64,000 nt of DNA, from contig NZ_JACVAI010000001.1 in assembly GCF_014851765.1 (NCBI RefSeq), positions 1,178,001 to 1,242,000 on the forward strand, given 5' to 3'. Under the pieces are notes generated by a model. The model made no database searches. It saw nothing but the letters and a program-made list of their open reading frames with translations, and was not told the DNA's origin. Shown in pieces: positions 45,111 through 56,630 of the stretch (positions are counted from its first letter, which is position 1; the number at the start of each line of letters is the position of its first letter). Both the position numbers and the translations under genes were made by a program. The DNA comes from Pseudomonas sp. PDM04 (GTDB lineage: Bacteria; Pseudomonadota; Gammaproteobacteria; Pseudomonadales; Pseudomonadaceae).

Positions 45111-46463
45111 TTACAGACGACCCAAATCATTGACCAGAGCGAGCAACATCACCCCGACCACCAAACTGATGCCGATCTGTATCCCCCAACCCTGCACCCG
45201 ATCCGACAAGGGACGACCACGCGCCCACTCGATCAGATAGAACAGCAAATGCCCCCCATCCAGTACAGGAATGGGCAACAAATTCAGAACCCCCAGGCTA
45301 ATACTCAGATAAGCAAGGAAATTCAGGAAATCAGCGACGCCCGACTGGGCAGAAGCGCCCGCCACTTTAGCAATGGTTATCGGTCCACTCAAGTTTTTTA
45401 CCGAGAGCTCGCCGAACAACATTTTCTTGAGCGAATCGAGAGTCAGGATGCTCATGGTCCAGGTGCGTCGAGCACCCTCGCCGATCGCAGCCAAAGGCCC
45501 GAAGCTGACTTCGCGGACCATTTCCGGCGGCCAGTCCACGGCTTTCACCCCGGCGCCCAGGTAACCACTCGGTGCCTTGCTCTCGCCGCGAGCCGCCAAG
45601 GTCACAGGGACGTCGATTTGAGCACCATCGCGCTCGACGCGCAGCAGGATTTTGGTATCCGGATGCATACGAACGGTATCGACCACCTGCTGCCAGTCAT
45701 CGACCGCCTTGCCATCGAGCGCCAGCAGGCGATCGCCGGTTTTCAGGCCGGACGCCTGCGCCGGGCCTTTCGGGTCGATTTCGGCCAGTACCGGCGGAAG
45801 CGCCGGACGCCAAGGGCGGATACCCAGCGAGCGAATAGGGTCCGGCTCGTCGGCCCCCTTGAGCCAGCGGTCCAGAGCCAGTTCACGTGGCGAATCCGCC
45901 GTTGAACCCGGCTCACGGACCAGCACCTGCAGCGAACCGCTCTCACCGAGACGACGTACCAGCTGCAGGTTCACCGCCCCCCAGCCCGAGGTCGGCTCGC
46001 CATCGATGGCAACGATCTCCTGACCCGCGCTCAAGCCAGCCTTGGCGGCAATGCTGCCGGACTCGACGGCGCCAATGACCGGACGCACCTGCTCGCTGCC
46101 CAGCATCGCGAGCACCCAGAAAAAAACCAGGGCCAGCAGAAAGTTGGCAATGGGCCCGGCGGAAACGATGGCGATACGCTGACGGACGGATTTGCGATTG
46201 AAGGATTGATCGAGCTGATCGACGGGCACTTCGCCTTCGCGCTCGTCGAGCATCTTGACGTACCCACCCAACGGGATCGCGGCCACGACGAACTCGGTCC
46301 CCTGCTTGTCGTGCCAGCGCAGCAACGGCATGCCGAAGCCAACGGAGAAACGCAGCACCTTGACCCCACAGCGACGCGCGACCCAGAAATGGCCGAACTC
46401 GTGGAAGGTGACCAGCACGCCCAGGGCTACCAGGGTGCCGACAATCATATAGAGCGCGCTCAT
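45111..46463 (-). CDS. rseP: Regulated intramembrane protease RseP
   Basis: A 450-residue M50 zinc metalloprotease that completes cleavage of anti-sigma factors such as MucA in Pseudomonas. The active-site HEFGH is in the first membrane helix (LVTFHEFGHFWVARRCGV). Two PDZ domains lie about 115-290. The C-terminal motif LNLLPIPVLDGGHLLFYLIE supplies the third zinc ligand. Strong GGAG lies upstream. Confidence 0.98.
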   Translation of the reverse strand: MSALYMIVGTLVALGVLVTFHEFGHFWVARRCGVKVLRFSVGFGMPLLRWHDKQGTEFVVAAIPLGGYVKMLDEREGEVPVDQLDQSFNRKSVRQRIAIVSAGPIANFLLALVFFWVLAMLGSEQVRPVIGAVESGSIAAKAGLSAGQEIVAIDGEPTSGWGAVNLQLVRRLGESGSLQVLVREPGSTADSPRELALDRWLKGADEPDPIRSLGIRPWRPALPPVLAEIDPKGPAQASGLKTGDRLLALDGKAVDDWQQVVDTVRMHPDTKILLRVERDGAQIDVPVTLAARGESKAPSGYLGAGVKAVDWPPEMVREVSFGPLAAIGEGARRTWTMSILTLDSLKKMLFGELSVKNLSGPITIAKVAGASAQSGVADFLNFLAYLSISLGVLNLLPIPVLDGGHLLFYLIEWARGRPLSDRVQGWGIQIGISLVVGVMLLALVNDLGRL

Positions 46464-46504
46464 CTATTTTCTCCGCAATCCTATCCAGTGCCGCCAGGCG
46501 ACAC

Positions 46505-47695
46505 TCACCGCCCGTGACGACTCAACCACTGGCTGGCCAGAACCCGCGCTTTCGCGTCGGCCGTGAACACCGCCTCGAGATCATCCACCGCAACCACCGG
46601 TTCGAGATTCAACACTTCCTCGATGATACTCGCGATTTCCAGATAGCGAACCCGCCCGTCGAGAAACGCCGCCACTGCCACTTCATTGGCGGCGTTCAGC
46701 ATGGCCGGTGCACTGTTGCCGGCCTCGGCTGCCTGACGCGCCAGGCGCAGGCAGGGGAAACGATCTTCGTCGGGCGCTTCGAAGTCCAGGCGCGCCACGG
46801 CGAACAGGTCCAGCGGCGCAACACCTGAATCGATGCGTTCCGGCCACGCCAGGGCGTTGGCGATCGGCGTGCGCATGTCAGGGTTGCCCAACTGGGCCAG
46901 CACCGAACCATCGACATAGTCCACCAGCGAATGAATCACGCTCTGCGGGTGAATCACCACTTCGACCTGGGATGGCCTGGCGTCGAACAGCCAGCAGGCC
47001 TCGATCAGTTCGAGCCCCTTGTTCATCATGCTCGCCGAGTCCACCGAGATCTTGCGCCCCATCGACCAGGTCGGGTGGGCACAGGCCTGATCGGGGGACA
47101 CATCGGACAATTGCGCCAAGGGTGTCTGCCGGAACGGCCCACCGGAAGCGGTCAGCAAAATCCGCCGCACCCCAACCTGCCCCAGGCCACGGGAAAAATC
47201 CTGCGGCATGCATTGAAAAATCGCGTTGTGCTCGCTATCGATCGGCAGCAGCACCGACCCGCTTTTACGCACGGCATGCATGAACAGCGCGCCGGACATG
47301 ACCAGCGCTTCCTTGTTGGCCAGGAGGATCTTCTTGCCCGCCTCCACCGCCGCCAGGGTCGGGCGCAGGCCCGCCGCACCGACGATGGCCGCCATCACCG
47401 TATCGACTTCAGGATCGGAAGCGACCTGGCACAGGCCCTCCTCCCCCACCAGAACCCGCGTGGCCAGCCCCGCCGCACGCAGGCTCTCCTGCAGGACCTG
47501 GGCGGCATTCTGCTCCGGCACCACGGCAAACCGCGGGGCATGACGGACGCACAGTGCCTGCAGCTCGCTCAGTCGGGCGAAGCCGCTCAAGGCAAACACC
47601 TGATAACGCTCGGGATGACGGGCAATAACGTCCAGCGTGCTCAGGCCGATCGAGCCGGTCGCACCCAGGACAGTGATTTGCTGAGGGCTGCTCAT
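46505..47695 (-). CDS. dxr: 1-deoxy-D-xylulose 5-phosphate reductoisomerase
   Basis: A 396-residue NADPH enzyme, the committed step of the non-mevalonate isoprenoid pathway. The N-terminal dinucleotide fold is [45 protein letters not shown] and [15 protein letters not shown] are the conserved metal and substrate motifs. It overlaps cdsA by four bases and starts a run of isoprenoid-dependent envelope genes (uppS, cdsA). Confidence 0.98.
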   Translation of the reverse strand: MSSPQQITVLGATGSIGLSTLDVIARHPERYQVFALSGFARLSELQALCVRHAPRFAVVPEQNAAQVLQESLRAAGLATRVLVGEEGLCQVASDPEVDTVMAAIVGAAGLRPTLAAVEAGKKILLANKEALVMSGALFMHAVRKSGSVLLPIDSEHNAIFQCMPQDFSRGLGQVGVRRILLTASGGPFRQTPLAQLSDVSPDQACAHPTWSMGRKISVDSASMMNKGLELIEACWLFDARPSQVEVVIHPQSVIHSLVDYVDGSVLAQLGNPDMRTPIANALAWPERIDSGVAPLDLFAVARLDFEAPDEDRFPCLRLARQAAEAGNSAPAMLNAANEVAVAAFLDGRVRYLEIASIIEEVLNLEPVVAVDDLEAVFTADAKARVLASQWLSRHGR

Positions 47696-48498
47696 GGCGC
47701 GGTCATCCACAACAGTACGGCGAAGACAGGGATCGCAGCCGTCAGGCTGTCGATGCGATCGAGCACGCCGCCGTGACCCGGCAGCAGATTGCTGCTGTCC
47801 TTGATCCCGGACTGGCGCTTGAACATGCTTTCGGTGAGATCACCCACCACCGAGATAAAGACAATGACAGCGGCACCGATCAGACCGATCAGCACCTGGG
47901 CGAAGCTCCAGTCACGCGCGAAACCGACGACGGCGGTGATCACCAGGCTCAACGCCAGACCACCGTACACGCCCTCCCAGCTCTTGCCAGGGCTGACCTG
48001 AGGGGCGAGCTTGCGCTTGCCGAAGGCGCGGCCGGAAAAATAGGCGCCGATGTCGGCCCCCCAGACCAGCACCATCACCGCCATGATCAACCAGTTGCCC
48101 AGGGGCTCCTGTTTGATCTGGACCAGACCTTGCCAGGCCGGCAACAGGATCAGCAGGCCGATCACCAGCTTGCAGGCGGCACTGGACCAATGCTCGCTGG
48201 AGCGCGGGTAAGTCAGCACCAGGTACGTTGCCACGGCCCACCACAGCACCGAAGCGCCCAGCACCCAGGGCGCCAACCCCGGCAGGATGTACATCACAAA
48301 CAGCATCAGCGCGACCACCGCCGCGTAGCCGACGCGCATCGATTGAGCGGTGAAACCCGCCAGACGCGCCCATTCCCAGGCACCCAGCGTCACGACCAGC
48401 CCGATGAACAGCGCAAAGCCGGAGCCCTGGAGCAGGAAAAACCCGCACAGGGCGATCGGCAGCAGGATCAGCGCGGTGATGATTCGTTGTTTAAGCAT
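47692..48498 (-). CDS. cdsA: Phosphatidate cytidylyltransferase
   Basis: A 268-residue inner-membrane enzyme making CDP-diacylglycerol for phospholipids. Several membrane helices are visible ([47 protein letters not shown]). The family signature [21 protein letters not shown] leads into VLDRIDS near the C terminus. Its ATG shares one base with the uppS stop (TAATG). Confidence 0.97.
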   Translation of the reverse strand: MLKQRIITALILLPIALCGFFLLQGSGFALFIGLVVTLGAWEWARLAGFTAQSMRVGYAAVVALMLFVMYILPGLAPWVLGASVLWWAVATYLVLTYPRSSEHWSSAACKLVIGLLILLPAWQGLVQIKQEPLGNWLIMAVMVLVWGADIGAYFSGRAFGKRKLAPQVSPGKSWEGVYGGLALSLVITAVVGFARDWSFAQVLIGLIGAAVIVFISVVGDLTESMFKRQSGIKDSSNLLPGHGGVLDRIDSLTAAIPVFAVLLWMTAP

Positions 48499-49253
48499 TA
48501 AACCCGGGCCCCAGCCTCGACCTGCTCGCTCGTTTTACCGAAGCGACGCTGGCGAGAAGCGAAATCGGCCAGCGCGTTGCGCATGGCGTCGTGTTTGAAG
48601 TCCGGCCAGAACAGGTCGGAGAAGTACAACTCGGCATAAGCCAGCTGCCACAGCAGGAAGTTACTGATGCGATGCTCGCCACCGGTGCGGATGCACAGGT
48701 CCGGCAACGGCAGGTCACCGGTCGCCAGGCAGGTTTGCAGCAACTGCGGCGTGATGTCCTCCGGACGCAGGTGACCGGCCTGGACTTCACGCGCCAGACG
48801 CTGCGCCGCCTGGGCGATATCCCACTGGCCGCCGTAGTTGGCGGCGATCTGCAGGACAAAGCGGTTGGCGCCCGCCGTCATGGCCTCAGCCTCGCGCATG
48901 GCGGCCTGAAGCTCCGGATGAAAGCGCGAGCGGTCGCCAATGATGCGCAGGCTGATGTTGTTGTCATTCAGGCGCTTGGCCTCGCGACGCAAGGCCTTGA
49001 AGAACAGGTCCATCAACGCGCTGACTTCATCGGCCGGGCGCTGCCAGTTCTCACTGGAGAACGCGAACAGGGTCAATACCTCGACCTTGGCCTCGGCACA
49101 CACCTCAATCACCGCACGAACGGCATCCACCCCCGCTTTATGCCCGGCGACACCCGGCATAAAGCGTTTTTTCGCCCAGCGATTATTACCATCCATGATG
49201 ATCGCGACATGGCGCGGCACCGTGGGCGGCGCAACCTGCTTGTTCTTTTCCAT
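48498..49253 (-). CDS. uppS: Undecaprenyl diphosphate synthase
   Basis: A 251-residue cis-prenyltransferase making the C55 lipid carrier for peptidoglycan and O-antigen. Motifs: HVAIIMDGNNRWAKKRFMPG at the N terminus with the catalytic Asp, LTLFAFSSENWQRP, and the C-terminal DLCIRTGGEHRISNFLLWQLAYAEL. Confidence 0.98.
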   Translation of the reverse strand: MEKNKQVAPPTVPRHVAIIMDGNNRWAKKRFMPGVAGHKAGVDAVRAVIEVCAEAKVEVLTLFAFSSENWQRPADEVSALMDLFFKALRREAKRLNDNNISLRIIGDRSRFHPELQAAMREAEAMTAGANRFVLQIAANYGGQWDIAQAAQRLAREVQAGHLRPEDITPQLLQTCLATGDLPLPDLCIRTGGEHRISNFLLWQLAYAELYFSDLFWPDFKHDAMRNALADFASRQRRFGKTSEQVEAGARV

Positions 49254-49266
49254 GAAAAAGCGACCC

Positions 49267-49824
49267 TTAGACGGCCATCAGGTCTTTTTCTTTCTGCGCC
49301 AGATTGGCGTCGATGATAGCCACGTGCTTTTTGGTCAGTTCGTCGATCTCGCCGATGGCGCGACGCTCTTCGTCTTCACTGATTTCCTTTTCCTTGACCA
49401 GATCCTTGAGCTGGCTGTTAGCGTCGCGACGGATGTTGCGCACCGCCACACGGGCGTCTTCGGCCACATCGCGAGCCTGCTTGGTGAAGCCTTTGCGGGT
49501 TTCCTCGGTCAGGGCCGGCATGGAAATCAGCAGCAGCTCGCCCAGGTTGGTCGGGTTGAGGTTCAGGCCTGCGCTACCGATGGCCTTGTCCACAGCACCG
49601 AGCATGTTGCGCTCAAAGGCGACGACCTGCAGGGTCCGGGCGTCCTTGACGGTGATGTTCGCCACTTGCTTGATCGGGGTGTCGGCGCCGTAGTAAGGCA
49701 CCATCACACCTTCCAGAATGCTCGGGTGCGCCTGGCCGGTACGGATGCGACCGAAGTTGTGGGCCAGGGACTCGACCGACTTCTGCATGCGCTCTTGAGC
49801 GTCTTTCTTGATTTCGTTGATCAT
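49267..49824 (-). CDS. frr: Ribosome recycling factor
   Basis: A 185-residue factor that splits post-termination ribosomes together with EF-G. The sequence opens [20 protein letters not shown], with the family segments [20 protein letters not shown] and [33 protein letters not shown]. It overlaps pyrH by four bases. Confidence 0.99.
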   Translation of the reverse strand: MINEIKKDAQERMQKSVESLAHNFGRIRTGQAHPSILEGVMVPYYGADTPIKQVANITVKDARTLQVVAFERNMLGAVDKAIGSAGLNLNPTNLGELLLISMPALTEETRKGFTKQARDVAEDARVAVRNIRRDANSQLKDLVKEKEISEDEERRAIGEIDELTKKHVAIIDANLAQKEKDLMAV

Positions 49825-50564
49825 TGTTGAACTTCCTCGATCAGGGTGCCTTCGGCGCCGCCATGCACGATATTCAGCAGGGCGCCGGGTTTGTTCATGT
49901 TAAATACGCGCAACGGCATGTTGTGGTCGCGGCACAGGCAAATAGCCGTCAGATCCATCACGCCCAGCTTGCGATCCAGTACTTCATCGTAGGTCAGATG
50001 ATCGAACTTCTCGGCATGCGGGTCCTTGAATGGATCGGCAGTGTAGACGCCATCGACCTTGGTCGCCTTCAACACCACATCGGCATCGATTTCGATCGCG
50101 CGCAGGCAAGCCGCAGAATCCGTGGTGAAGAACGGATTGCCGGTACCGGCCGCGAAAATCACGACTTCCTTGGAATTGAGGTGACGCATGGCTTTGCGAC
50201 GGTCGTAATGGTCGGTCACGCCCACCATTGAAATGGCCGACATCACGATGGCCGAGATATTGGCACGTTCCAGCGCGTCGCGCATGGCCAAGGCGTTCAT
50301 CACAGTGGCCAGCATGCCCATGTGGTCACCCGTGACCCGGTCCATGCCCGCTGCGCTCAGTGCAGCGCCACGGAACAGGTTGCCACCACCGATCACCAGA
50401 CCGACCTGAACGCCGATGCCGACCAGTTGGCCGACTTCCAGCGCCATGCGATCCAGAACTTTCGGATCGATCCCGAACTCTTCCGAGCCCATCAGGGCCT
50501 CGCCGCTAAGCTTGAGTAGAATGCGTTTATAGCGAGCCTGATAACCACTGCCCTGCTGAGCCAT
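49821..50564 (-). CDS. pyrH: UMP kinase
   Basis: A 247-residue hexameric kinase of pyrimidine synthesis. [22 protein letters not shown] opens the fold, followed by [32 protein letters not shown], and [14 protein letters not shown]. It is part of the conserved rpsB-tsf-pyrH-frr set. Confidence 0.99.
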   Translation of the reverse strand: MAQQGSGYQARYKRILLKLSGEALMGSEEFGIDPKVLDRMALEVGQLVGIGVQVGLVIGGGNLFRGAALSAAGMDRVTGDHMGMLATVMNALAMRDALERANISAIVMSAISMVGVTDHYDRRKAMRHLNSKEVVIFAAGTGNPFFTTDSAACLRAIEIDADVVLKATKVDGVYTADPFKDPHAEKFDHLTYDEVLDRKLGVMDLTAICLCRDHNMPLRVFNMNKPGALLNIVHGGAEGTLIEEVQQ

Positions 50565-50712
50565 TGCGAATCTCTCCTGCGGCGTATTGAAAATTCTTTG
50601 CGAGCTGTTTACAGCTGGCTGTTTACTCTTGTTGGCGCTGCTTCAGCGCCATCGGAACATGGCTTTGTAAGCCAGTTCCAAAGGGAAACCAATTAAAATT
50701 TGGCTCCCCATC

Positions 50713-50748
50713 TGAAAAGAGGCTGCGCGCGTGAGCGGGCAGCCTCTT
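50713..50748 (-). terminator. Terminator after tsf
   Basis: On the minus strand AAGAGGCTGC/GCAGCCTCTT (10 bp) with a 12-base loop, followed by TTTTC. It lies 25 bases after the tsf stop and before pyrH. Confidence 0.8.
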
Positions 50749-50772
50749 CTGGGCGACAGTTGAAAAACCGTC

Positions 50773-51636
50773 TTACTGCTTGGCAGCAGCCAGCTGTGCG
50801 GCAACTTCTTCAGCGAAGTTGTCGACTGGCTTCTCGATGCCTTCGCCAACCTTGAAGTAGGTGAAGGAAACGATTTCAGCACCGGCTTTCTTGGCCAGAG
50901 CGCCGACGGTGATTTCAGGGTTCATCACGAAGGCTTGCTCAACCAAGCTGGCTTCGGCCAGGAACTTGGTGATACGACCAGCGATCATCTTCTCGACGAT
51001 TTCAGCTGGCTTGCCTTTCATCTTGTCTTCGTTCAGCTGCAGGAAGACACCCTTCTCGCGCTCGATGGCTTCTGGCGAAACCTGCGAAGGCAACAGGAAC
51101 TCTGGGTTGCTGGCCGCCACGTGCATGGCGATTTCCTTGGCCAGTTGGACGTCGCCGCCCTTCAGGACAACGGCAACACCGATCTTGTTACCGTGCAGGT
51201 AGGTGCCAACCACGTCGCCTTCAACGCGAACCAGGCGACGGATGTTGACGTTCTCGCCAACTTTGGCCACCAGGGCTTCACGGGCCGATTCCTGAGCGGC
51301 GATCAGCGGAGCTGCGTCGGTCAGTTTGTCAGCGAAGGCTTTTTCCACGCTGGCAGCAACGAAGTTCTTGAAGTCGTCTTGCAGGGCCAGGAAGTCGGTC
51401 TGCGAGTTGACTTCCAGCAGCACGGCTGCCTTGTCGTCAGCCTTGATGGCGATAGCGCCTTCAGCGGCAACGTTGCCGGCCTTTTTAGCAGCCTTGATAG
51501 CGCCCGAAGCGCGCATGTCATCAATGGCTTTTTCGATGTCGCCGCCAGCCTTTTCCAGGGCCTTCTTGCAATCCATCATGCCTTCGCCGGTACGTTCGCG
51601 CAGTTCTTTAACCAGCGCCGCAGTAATTGCTGCCAT
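50773..51636 (-). CDS. tsf: Translation elongation factor Ts
   Basis: A 287-residue exchange factor for EF-Tu. The N terminus has [36 protein letters not shown]. The core [23 protein letters not shown] contains the TDF motif that contacts EF-Tu. It sits between rpsB and pyrH. Confidence 0.99.
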   Translation of the reverse strand: MAAITAALVKELRERTGEGMMDCKKALEKAGGDIEKAIDDMRASGAIKAAKKAGNVAAEGAIAIKADDKAAVLLEVNSQTDFLALQDDFKNFVAASVEKAFADKLTDAAPLIAAQESAREALVAKVGENVNIRRLVRVEGDVVGTYLHGNKIGVAVVLKGGDVQLAKEIAMHVAASNPEFLLPSQVSPEAIEREKGVFLQLNEDKMKGKPAEIVEKMIAGRITKFLAEASLVEQAFVMNPEITVGALAKKAGAEIVSFTYFKVGEGIEKPVDNFAEEVAAQLAAAKQ

Positions 51637-51770
51637 TTCAAATTCCTCTTGGATAGGTTTTCAACCATTCCACCCGATCGAACGGGCGTTCAATTCTTCC
51701 CGAACCACCGTTGCTGGCTGCCACACGTTACCAATAAGGCAGCGGGCGCCGACAAACGGTTTTCGAGGTG

Positions 51771-51799
51771 GCAAAAAGGGGGCCAAGCCCCCTTTTTGC
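51771..51799 (-). terminator. Terminator/attenuator between rpsB and tsf
   Basis: Perfect 12-base arms GCAAAAAGGGGG and CCCCCTTTTTGC around five bases, 28 bases after the rpsB stop. Partial read-through to tsf is expected, as the two genes are co-transcribed in many bacteria. Confidence 0.8.
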
Positions 51800-51826
51800 T
51801 TACTGAGTCAACGCCAGGGGCGTCAA

Positions 51827-52564
51827 TTACTCAGCTGCAGCTGCCGGAGCTTCTTCAACGAAAACTTCGGTGCCGCCGGAAACGTTGTTGCGACCACGGA
51901 TAACAGCGTCAGCCATCGAACCCATGTACAGCTGGATGGCGCGAATGGCGTCATCGTTGCCTGGGATGATGTAGTCAACGCCTTCCGGGCTGCTGTTGGT
52001 ATCGACTACGCCGATAACCGGGATGCCCAGCTTGTTGGCTTCGGTGATCGCGATGCGCTCGTGATCAACGTCGATAACGAACAGAGCGTCTGGCAGACCG
52101 CCCATGTCCTTGATACCGCCCAGCGAACGATCCAGCTTCTCAAGATCGCGAGTGCGCATCAGCGCTTCTTTCTTGGTCAGCTTGGCGAAGGTACCGTCTT
52201 CGGCTTGCACTTCAAGGTCACGCAGACGCTTGATGGAAGCACGGATGGTTTTGAAGTTGGTCAGCATGCCGCCCAACCAGCGGTGATCGACGTACGGCGA
52301 ACCGCAACGTGCTGCTTCTTCAGCAACGATCTTGCCAGCGGAACGCTTGGTGCCGACGAACAGAATCTTGTTTTTGCCCTGGGCCAGGCGCTCTACGAAC
52401 GTCAGAGCGTCGTTGAACATTGGCAGGGTTTTTTCAAGGTTGATGATGTGGATCTTGTTACGCGCGCCGAAAATGTATTTACCCATTTTCGGGTTCCAGT
52501 AACGGGTCTGGTGACCGAAGTGCACACCGGCCTTCAGCATATCGCGCATGTTGACTTGGGACAT
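51827..52564 (-). CDS. rpsB: 30S ribosomal protein S2
   Basis: A 245-residue ribosomal protein. Typical segments are [48 protein letters not shown], and [34 protein letters not shown]. An Ala-rich C terminus (EEAPAAAAE) ends the protein. Confidence 0.99.
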   Translation of the reverse strand: MSQVNMRDMLKAGVHFGHQTRYWNPKMGKYIFGARNKIHIINLEKTLPMFNDALTFVERLAQGKNKILFVGTKRSAGKIVAEEAARCGSPYVDHRWLGGMLTNFKTIRASIKRLRDLEVQAEDGTFAKLTKKEALMRTRDLEKLDRSLGGIKDMGGLPDALFVIDVDHERIAITEANKLGIPVIGVVDTNSSPEGVDYIIPGNDDAIRAIQLYMGSMADAVIRGRNNVSGGTEVFVEEAPAAAAE

Positions 52565-52697
52565 GATAGTTCCTTAATAAGTCGGGTTTGGCCTCCACGT
52601 ATCCCAATGACCAACCAGCAGCATCAGCTGAAGGCACCCAGGTCATCGTGTCGACACGTGTGTGGATTTAAGCCTTTCGGGGTATCCCCGGAAAGCG
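52565..52697 (-). promoter_or_regulatory. rpsB 5' leader with possible S2 autoregulatory structure
   Basis: From the predicted transcription start (about 52697) to the ATG are about 130 bases. They contain a hairpin (CTTTCCGGGG/CCCCGAAAG, about 52674-52695) and a 12-base palindrome CGTGTCGACACG at 52647-52658. In gamma-proteobacteria the rpsB leader is a known target of S2 feedback. Match to that element is inferred from position and hairpins only. Confidence 0.5.
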
Positions 52698-52703
52698 GCG
52701 CAT

Positions 52704-52709
52704 TTTATA
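52704..52709 (-). promoter_or_regulatory. rpsB promoter, extended -10 (TGG-TATAAA)
   Basis: On the minus strand TATAAA preceded by TGG, about 140 bases before the rpsB ATG. A good -35 is not evident. Confidence 0.5.
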
Positions 52710-52849
52710 CCACAAGGCTTGCAAAAACGGAACCCGGATTGTTGATTCCTGGTGCACACCCTCTCGCAGGCCCTTGGAAACGCACGGGAATGCGCCTATC
52801 TATAGAGAGAAGCGATGCACAGACGCTCAGGTTTGCGCCGATGGTCTGT

Positions 52850-52855
52850 TAGAAT
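52850..52855 (+). promoter_or_regulatory. map promoter, extended -10 (TGT-TAGAAT)
   Basis: TAGAAT with upstream TGT, 82 bases before the map ATG and divergent from the rpsB promoter. No clear -35 was found. Confidence 0.4.
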
Positions 52856-52937
52856 CGCGTTTTTCAGGGCGGCGAAGTTCCATCGCACACTGCCCATTCC
52901 GTGTTAGCAAGCGCCATCGAGCGCAGAGAGAGCCTGT

Positions 52938-53720
52938 ATGACCGTCACCCTCAAAACCCCGGAGGACATCGCCAAAATGCGTGTCGCCGGCAAACTGGCC
53001 GCCGATGTGCTGGAAATGATTGCTGAACATGTCAAGCCGGGCGTGACCACCGAAGAACTGGACCGCATCTGCCACGACTACATCGTCAATGTGCAGCAAG
53101 CCATTCCTGCCCCGCTCAACTACAAGGGCTACCCGAAGTCGATCTGCACGTCGATCAACCATGTGGTCTGCCACGGCATTCCCAACGAGAAGCCGCTGAA
53201 GGATGGCGACACGCTGAACATCGACGTGACCGTCATCAAGGACGGCTACCACGGCGATACCAGCCGCATGTTCCACGTCGGCACCGTGCCGGTGTGGGCC
53301 GAGCGCCTGTCGCAAGTCACCCAGGAATGCATGTACAAGGCCATCGAGATCGTTAAACCCGGCTGCCGCCTGGGCGACATCGGTGAAATCATCCAGAAGC
53401 ACGCGGAAAAGAACGGCTTCTCGGTGGTCCGCGAGTTCTGCGGCCACGGCATTGGCAAGGTGTTCCACGAAGAGCCGCAGATCCTGCACTACGGCCGTGC
53501 CGGCACCGGCATGGAACTGCAAGCCGGCATGACCTTCACCATCGAGCCGATGATCAACCAGGGCAAGGCCGACACCAAGGTGCTGGGCGATGGCTGGACC
53601 GCGATCACCAAGGACCGCAAGCTGTCGGCGCAGTGGGAGCACACCCTGGTGGTGACCGAAACAGGCTACGAGATCTTCACCTTGCGCAGCGATGACACCA
53701 TCCCGCGCGTCTCGGCCTGA
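52938..53720 (+). CDS. map: Methionine aminopeptidase, type I
   Basis: A 260-residue enzyme removing the initiator methionine. The five metal ligands are seen: two Asp in [20 protein letters not shown], His in [14 protein letters not shown], Glu in [10 protein letters not shown], and Glu in [13 protein letters not shown]. It is divergent from rpsB and 59 bases before glnD. Confidence 0.98.
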   Translation: MTVTLKTPEDIAKMRVAGKLAADVLEMIAEHVKPGVTTEELDRICHDYIVNVQQAIPAPLNYKGYPKSICTSINHVVCHGIPNEKPLKDGDTLNIDVTVIKDGYHGDTSRMFHVGTVPVWAERLSQVTQECMYKAIEIVKPGCRLGDIGEIIQKHAEKNGFSVVREFCGHGIGKVFHEEPQILHYGRAGTGMELQAGMTFTIEPMINQGKADTKVLGDGWTAITKDRKLSAQWEHTLVVTETGYEIFTLRSDDTIPRVSA

Positions 53721-53779
53721 TCCGAACTGCATTGCTCCCATGCTCAATAGACAGCCTTTATAGAAAGGAAAGCCAATCG

Positions 53780-56482
53780 ATGCCGCAGGTGGACCCCGAA
53801 CTCTTCGACCGTGGCCAGTTCCAGGCTGAACTGGCCTTGAAGGCCAGCCCCATCGCGGCATTCAAGAAGGCCATCCGCCAGGCCCGCGAGGTGCTCGACG
53901 GGCGCTTTCGCGCAGGCCGGGAGATTCGCCGGCTGATCGAGGATCGTGCCTGGTTCGTCGACAACATCCTGCAAAAGGCCTGGGAGCAATTCGACTGGAG
54001 CGAAGACGCTGATATCGCGCTGGTCGCAGTGGGCGGCTACGGGCGCGGCGAGTTGCACCCTTACTCGGACATCGACCTGCTGATCCTGCTGGACAGCGCC
54101 GACCACGAAGTTTTCCGCGATTCCATCGAGCGCTTCCTGACCCTGTTGTGGGACATCGGCCTGGAAGTCGGCCAGAGCGTGCGCTCCGTCGACGAATGCG
54201 CCGTGGAGGCCCGCGCCGACCTGACGGTCATCACCAACCTGATGGAAAGCCGCACGATTGCCGGCCCTGAACGCTTGCGCCAGCGCATGCTGGATGTCAC
54301 CAGCACCGCGCACATGTGGCCAAGCAAGGAATTTTTCCTGGCCAAGCGGGCCGAGCAGAAGGCCCGCCACCACAAGTACAACGACACCGAGTACAACCTG
54401 GAACCCAACGTCAAAGGTTCACCGGGCGGGCTGCGGGACATCCAGACCATCCTGTGGGTGGCCCGTCGCCAATACGGCACCCTGAACCTGCGGGCACTGG
54501 CCGGCGAAGGTTTCCTGGTGGAAAGCGAAAACGCCTTGCTGGCCTCTTCCCAGGAGTTCCTCTGGAAAGTGCGTTACGCGTTGCACATGCTCGCCGGCCG
54601 CGCCGAAGATCGCCTGCTGTTCGATCACCAGCGCGCCATTGCCAAGCTGTTGGGGTTCGAAGGCGACGACGCCAAGCAGGCCGTCGAAAACTTCATGCAG
54701 CAGTATTACCGGGTGGTGATGAGCATCGCCCAGCTCAGCGACCTGATCATCCAGCACTTCGAGGAAGTGATTCTCGCCCCGGAAGACGAGGCACCGCCAC
54801 AACCGATCAATTCGCGTTTCCAACTGCATGACGGCTACATCGAGGCACGCAACGACAACGTGTTCCGGCGCACGCCGTTCGCCATGCTGGAAATCTTCGT
54901 GTTGATGGCCCAGCAGCCGGAAATCAAGGGCGTGCGCGCCGACACCATTCGCCTGCTGCGGGAAAACCGTCACCTGATCGACGATGATTTTCGCAACGAT
55001 ATTCGCAACACCAGCCTGTTCATCGAGCTGTTCAAGTGCAAGATCGGGATCCACCGCAACCTGCGGCGGATGAACCGTTACGGCATTCTCGGGCGCTACC
55101 TGCCGGAGTTCGGCTTTATCGTCGGGCAGATGCAGCACGACCTGTTCCACATCTATACGGTCGACGCGCACACCCTGAACCTGATCAAACACCTGCGCAA
55201 GTTGCAGTACACCCAGGTTTCGGAAAAATTCCCGCTGGCCAGCAAGCTCATGGGCAAGCTGCCCAAGCCCGAGCTGATCTACCTCGCCGGCCTGTACCAC
55301 GACATCGGCAAGGGCCGGCACGGCGATCACTCGGAGATCGGCGCGGTGGATGCCGAGGCCTTTTGCCAGCGCCACCAACTGCCGGTCTGGGACAGCCGCC
55401 TGATCGTCTGGCTGGTGCAAAATCACCTGGTGATGTCGACCACCGCCCAGCGCAAAGACTTGTCCGATCCGCAGGTGATCCACGACTTTGCCCAGATCGT
55501 CGGTGACGAAACCCATCTCGACTACCTGTACGTGCTGACCGTCGCCGACATCAACGCCACCAACCCGACGCTGTGGAACTCCTGGCGCGCCAGTCTGTTG
55601 CGCCAGCTCTACACCGAGACCAAGCGCGCCTTGCGTCGCGGCCTGGAAAACCCGGTGGACCGCGAGGAGCAGATTCGCCAGACCCAGAGCGCCGCTCTGG
55701 ACATCCTGGTACGCGGCGGCACCGATCCGGACGATGTCGAGCAGTTGTGGGCGCAGTTGGGTGACGACTATTTCCTGCGCCACACGGCGGGCGACGTCGC
55801 CTGGCACACCGATGCGATCCTGCAACAGCCGGCCGACGGCGGTCCGCTGGTGCTGATCAAGGAAACCACCCAGCGCGAGTTCGAGGGCGGTACGCAGATC
55901 TTCATCTATGCGCCGGACCAGCACGACTTCTTCGCCGTGACCGTGGCCGCGATGGACCAGTTGAACCTGAACATCCACGATGCCCGGGTCATCACCTCGA
56001 CCAGCCAGTTCACCCTCGACACCTACATCGTGCTCGACACCGACGGCGACTCGATCGGCGACAATCCGGCGCGGGTCAAACAGATCCGCGACGGTTTGAC
56101 CGAAGCCCTGCGCAACCCGGACGACTACCCGACGATCATCCAGCGGCGGGTGCCACGCCAGCTCAAGCATTTCGCCTTCGCGCCCCAGGTGACGATCCAC
56201 AACGATGCCCAGCGTCCGGTCACGGTGCTGGAACTCAGCGCGCCGGATCGCCCAGGCCTGCTGGCCCGGATCGGCACGATTTTCCTCGAATTCGACCTGT
56301 CGCTGCAGAACGCCAAGATTGCGACCCTGGGCGAACGGGTGGAAGACGTGTTCTTCATCACCGACGCCCACAATCAGCCGCTGTCCGATCCATTGCTGTG
56401 CAGCCGCTTGCAGGACGCGATCGTCGAGCAACTGAGCGTCAATCAGGAACCCGATATCAAACTGTCGCGCATCAGTATCTGA
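53780..56482 (+). CDS. glnD: PII uridylyltransferase / uridylyl-removing enzyme GlnD
   Basis: A 900-residue bifunctional nitrogen sensor that uridylylates PII proteins when glutamine is low and removes UMP when it is high. In order: nucleotidyltransferase motif [20 protein letters not shown] (about residue 95), an HD domain with [20 protein letters not shown] (about residue 510), and two C-terminal ACT domains ([21 protein letters not shown] and [17 protein letters not shown]). Start MPQVDPELF at 53780 fits Pseudomonas; the frame extends 16 codons upstream. Confidence 0.98.
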   Translation: MPQVDPELFDRGQFQAELALKASPIAAFKKAIRQAREVLDGRFRAGREIRRLIEDRAWFVDNILQKAWEQFDWSEDADIALVAVGGYGRGELHPYSDIDLLILLDSADHEVFRDSIERFLTLLWDIGLEVGQSVRSVDECAVEARADLTVITNLMESRTIAGPERLRQRMLDVTSTAHMWPSKEFFLAKRAEQKARHHKYNDTEYNLEPNVKGSPGGLRDIQTILWVARRQYGTLNLRALAGEGFLVESENALLASSQEFLWKVRYALHMLAGRAEDRLLFDHQRAIAKLLGFEGDDAKQAVENFMQQYYRVVMSIAQLSDLIIQHFEEVILAPEDEAPPQPINSRFQLHDGYIEARNDNVFRRTPFAMLEIFVLMAQQPEIKGVRADTIRLLRENRHLIDDDFRNDIRNTSLFIELFKCKIGIHRNLRRMNRYGILGRYLPEFGFIVGQMQHDLFHIYTVDAHTLNLIKHLRKLQYTQVSEKFPLASKLMGKLPKPELIYLAGLYHDIGKGRHGDHSEIGAVDAEAFCQRHQLPVWDSRLIVWLVQNHLVMSTTAQRKDLSDPQVIHDFAQIVGDETHLDYLYVLTVADINATNPTLWNSWRASLLRQLYTETKRALRRGLENPVDREEQIRQTQSAALDILVRGGTDPDDVEQLWAQLGDDYFLRHTAGDVAWHTDAILQQPADGGPLVLIKETTQREFEGGTQIFIYAPDQHDFFAVTVAAMDQLNLNIHDARVITSTSQFTLDTYIVLDTDGDSIGDNPARVKQIRDGLTEALRNPDDYPTIIQRRVPRQLKHFAFAPQVTIHNDAQRPVTVLELSAPDRPGLLARIGTIFLEFDLSLQNAKIATLGERVEDVFFITDAHNQPLSDPLLCSRLQDAIVEQLSVNQEPDIKLSRISI

Positions 56483-56505
56483 ATCAATAAAAGCCCTCCC
56501 CTCTC

Positions 56506-56606
56506 TGTAGGAGCGAGCTTGCTCGCGAAGGTGGCCCAGACGACACGGGTGATCTGATACCCCGCGTCATCGTTGACGACCATCGCGAGCAAGCTCGCTC
56601 CTGCGG
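56506..56606. repeat. REPIN between glnD and dapC
   Basis: TGTAGGAGCGAGCTTGCTCGCGAAGG and CATCGCGAGCAAGCTCGCTCCTGCGG, an inverted pair spaced about 50 bases. This is the GAGCTTGCTC sequence variant, different from the GCCTGCTC type elsewhere in the window. Confidence 0.9.
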
Positions 56607-56630
56607 AGGAGGGACCGAACGAGAAATACC